A model generated the notes under the pieces. That model made no database searches. It was not told where the DNA came from and was given only the letters and a program-made list of their open reading frames with translations. Made by a program: the position numbers and the translations under genes. From Paenibacillus borealis (GTDB lineage: Bacteria > Bacillota > Bacilli > Paenibacillales > Paenibacillaceae): a DNA stretch of 64,000 nucleotides. Of this stretch, positions 62,834-64,000 are shown in pieces; the stretch's first letter is position 1; each line of letters begins with the position of its first letter. The DNA lies in NCBI RefSeq assembly GCF_000758665.1, contig NZ_CP009285.1, positions 2,728,001 to 2,792,000 of the forward strand, in the 5' to 3' direction.

Positions 62834-63796
62834 GAATAGATCCCCCTCGTCTATACGATCTAACTGATAATCGTTATCAATTATATTAGTATAGTTAAAT
62901 GATTCAGGGGGGACAATGGAGGATTCCATGGTTATGACAGGACAATCTTCTGGTTTCTTCTTCCCGGCATGCAATTCTCTATAGCGTATCGGGGAAACGT
63001 CTTTGTATCTTTTGAACAGCCGGCCCAAATAGCTCGGATCCTGATAGCCGACGCCAGCAGCAATTTCCTTCAGTGTAGCATCCGTTTCAAGCAGCAGTAC
63101 CGCAACCTTATCGATGCGTACCTTGATTAAATAATCAATGGGACTTAGTCCGGTCCGGGTCTTGAAATAGGAAGATAAGTGGGGGATGCTGTAGTTCACG
63201 TTCTCCGCCAGTGATTCCAGGGTAATAGCCTGTGCGTAATGCTCCTGAATGATGGCGGCAACCTGGGCAGCCAGGTCCCGCCTAGCCGGACTTGCGGCAT
63301 GCGCCTGCAATTGATGAAGCAGTTCATATACGAATTGATATAGTAAAGTGCGGACGCGCAGATGTACAAGCGGCTTCTGTCTCCGCCATTCCTTGTACAT
63401 CTCGCTAATGATCTGATGCAGTGCTACCGGATGCTCCGGCGTAATACTGTACGTATGATCCACGGGGTTAGCCTGCCCGGATCGCCCGGCAAGCCCGGAG
63501 GGTAACGGAGAATTACGGTCCGTTTTATAATAAACGCTATAGTAATCCAAGCCTTCGCTGCCCGCAGCAATGCTCAGCACAGTGCCTTTGCCGGCATGAA
63601 TCACTGTAAAACGCTGCACGCGATGAATTTGCTGGTCCACTTCTGCTGTCGCATTGCCGCGGACCGACATGAGAAACAGGCTGGAAGGTGCCTTATAGGA
63701 GAGAAGGGATTCACCGGGTTTGGCCGTAACGCGGCGAATATCTATTATTTTGCAGCTCGCTTGATTCCATAGAGTAATCAGATCATTGATGTCCAT
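61913..63796 (-). CDS. AraC-family regulator continuous in frame with a siderophore-binding lipoprotein (627 codons)
   Basis: One open frame on the minus strand. Residues 1-285 form an AraC regulator with N-terminal sensor region (SLFLMSVRGNATAEVDQQIH) and two HTH motifs (LESLAENVNYSIPHLSSYFK; LKEIAAGVGYQDPSYLGRLF). Residues 286-321 are encoded by what looks like an intergenic region with a Fur-box promoter. From Met322 there is a lipoprotein signal with LLSAC (Cys345) and a FeuA/FhuD-type siderophore-binding domain (VPLHPQRIVAGEYLGSLIAV, LEPDLIIMDDMYPELNEQMS). B. subtilis Btr has the same domain order but without signal peptide. Either one fused sensor is made, or two proteins share one frame; the internal start makes at least the lipoprotein likely. 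Confidence 0.7.
   Translation of the reverse strand: MDINDLITLWNQASCKIIDIRRVTAKPGESLLSYKAPSSLFLMSVRGNATAEVDQQIHRVQRFTVIHAGKGTVLSIAAGSEGLDYYSVYYKTDRNSPLPSGLAGRSGQANPVDHTYSITPEHPVALHQIISEMYKEWRRQKPLVHLRVRTLLYQFVYELLHQLQAHAASPARRDLAAQVAAIIQEHYAQAITLESLAENVNYSIPHLSSYFKTRTGLSPIDYLIKVRIDKVAVLLLETDATLKEIAAGVGYQDPSYLGRLFKRYKDVSPIRYRELHAGKKKPEDCPVITMESSIVPPESFNYTNIIDNDYQLDRIDEGDLFMFKHLRPTLASVLLLSFILLLSACGTNGAKEQPQTKSVTTVNGEVEVPLHPQRIVAGEYLGSLIAVGITPIGTSDHHIKNPYFQEYLKDVENIGEGNGNVEKILALEPDLIIMDDMYPELNEQMSKIAPTVVIPYASLKTVHEEVSYFGDLLGRDKEAKSWLDDYDTRIASAKDKVLQVIPADSTFSVIESSDNSLMAVGTSFGKGGQPIYNGFGFKPPAEIAAEMADPGWASFSAEVLPKYAGDYIILTSDSETLNGLRADPIWGALPAVKNNHVFLWTSDRSGYWDPIAILSQTEELAAWLTSL
62865..62916 (-). 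promoter_or_regulatory. Fur-box promoter inside the AraC/lipoprotein frame
   Basis: Read on the minus strand: TTGTCC (complement of 62911-62916), 17-base spacer, TATACT (complement of 62888-62893), then the 7-1-7 Fur site. On the plus strand the site is TGATAATCGTTATCA (62865-62879), one mismatch from TGATAATNATTATCA. It overlaps the expected start point, so iron-loaded Fur would block it. Confidence 0.85.
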
Positions 63797-63896
63797 ACCG
63801 TAGCTTCGGCTTCCCCCTTGCCCTTAAGGGCTTTTGAGAGTAAGCATAACATCTTCAGAGAGGTCCCAGGGGAGAAATATGATTCCCGCAACGCCA

Positions 63897-63930
63897 AACG
63901 AGCCTTGGAATTGATTCCAGAGGCCCGTTT
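63897..63930. terminator. Hairpin between window-end gene and AraC gene
   Basis: AACGAGCCTTGGAAT pairs with ATTCCAGAGGCCCGTT with one mismatch and one bulged base. On the minus strand TTT follows; it may end the gene at the window edge. Confidence 0.5.
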
Positions 63931-63942
63931 ATCTGACGTTTC

Positions 63943-64000
63943 TTATTTAATTGAATGATCCGGTGGAATCGATCCCGCAGGCGGTTTGCTGCTTACAGCG
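63943..64000 (-). CDS. Possible C-terminal end of a minus-strand gene (cut by window)
   Basis: A minus-strand frame open to the window edge ends AVSSKPPAGSIPPDHSIK and TAA at 63943-63945, just before a hairpin. Only 18 codons are visible, so coding status is uncertain; another frame also ends nearby. Confidence 0.25.
   Translation of the reverse strand, partial: AVSSKPPAGSIPPDHSIK

Overview
The window looks like a chromosomal segment of a Paenibacillus-type Firmicute. The basis is about 50% GC, strong AGGAGG ribosome binding sites, sigma-A type promoters, an S-layer-homology protein, LplABC-type sugar uptake genes without their own ATPase, a YesMN-type two-component pair, a PL11 rhamnogalacturonan lyase, a GH16 glucanase, and many palindromic intergenic repeats. 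No phage, plasmid or CRISPR content is visible; the only complete mobile element is one IS3-family insertion sequence.

Layout. 1-2.4 kb: end of a GNAT acetyltransferase, a 51-bp repeat array, and an IS3 element inserted at the array edge. 2.5-3.7 kb: self-controlled TetR regulator and a DoxX-like membrane protein. 4-8.75 kb: a 1577-residue S-layer-anchored protein with a seven-repeat propeller and seven Ig-like domains. 8.8-10.7 kb: tandem TerD protein and an unknown partner. 11.2-17.7 kb: ABC importer (lipoprotein, ATPase, fused permease) with a histidine kinase and an AraC-type response regulator. 18.5-20.7 kb: PL11 lyase. 21-25.8 kb: GNAT, amino-acid permease, tRNA-Lys(CUU), VOC protein, S41 peptidase, DUF4180. 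26.4-29.3 kb: collagen-like/YVTN propeller protein followed by a GT2 glycosyltransferase.

29.4-49.3 kb is the main metabolic block. A GntR HTH fused to an ABC solute-binding domain stands before a clear promoter with two palindromes sharing one half-site. Next come an LplABC-type importer, an MDR dehydrogenase, a cytosolic propeller protein and a GT4 glycosyltransferase, the last three translationally coupled. After a 715-base intergenic region come three Gfo/Idh/MocA oxidoreductases, an RraA-like protein, an SDR, an amidohydrolase, an IlvD/Edd dehydratase, an epimerase-like protein and a DHDPS-family aldolase. I infer an oxidative, non-phosphorylating route for an imported sugar; the substrate is unknown.

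49.3-64 kb: M16C peptidase, LLM flavin oxidoreductase, class I fructose-bisphosphate aldolase, PhzF protein, GH16-ricin glucanase and a lipoprotein esterase (each of these two with a CRE-like site), a phosphotransferase, a DUF1801 protein, an unknown protein, and on the minus strand one continuous reading frame that holds an AraC regulator and a siderophore-binding lipoprotein, with a Fur-box promoter inside it.

The two observations I rate highest are (1) that AraC/lipoprotein frame with its internal iron-regulated promoter, which could yield both a cytosolic sensor and a secreted receptor, and (2) four intergenic arrays of palindromes that use different sequence words but share 51-52 base spacing (with single 61-62 base steps), a spacing close to whole DNA helical turns.
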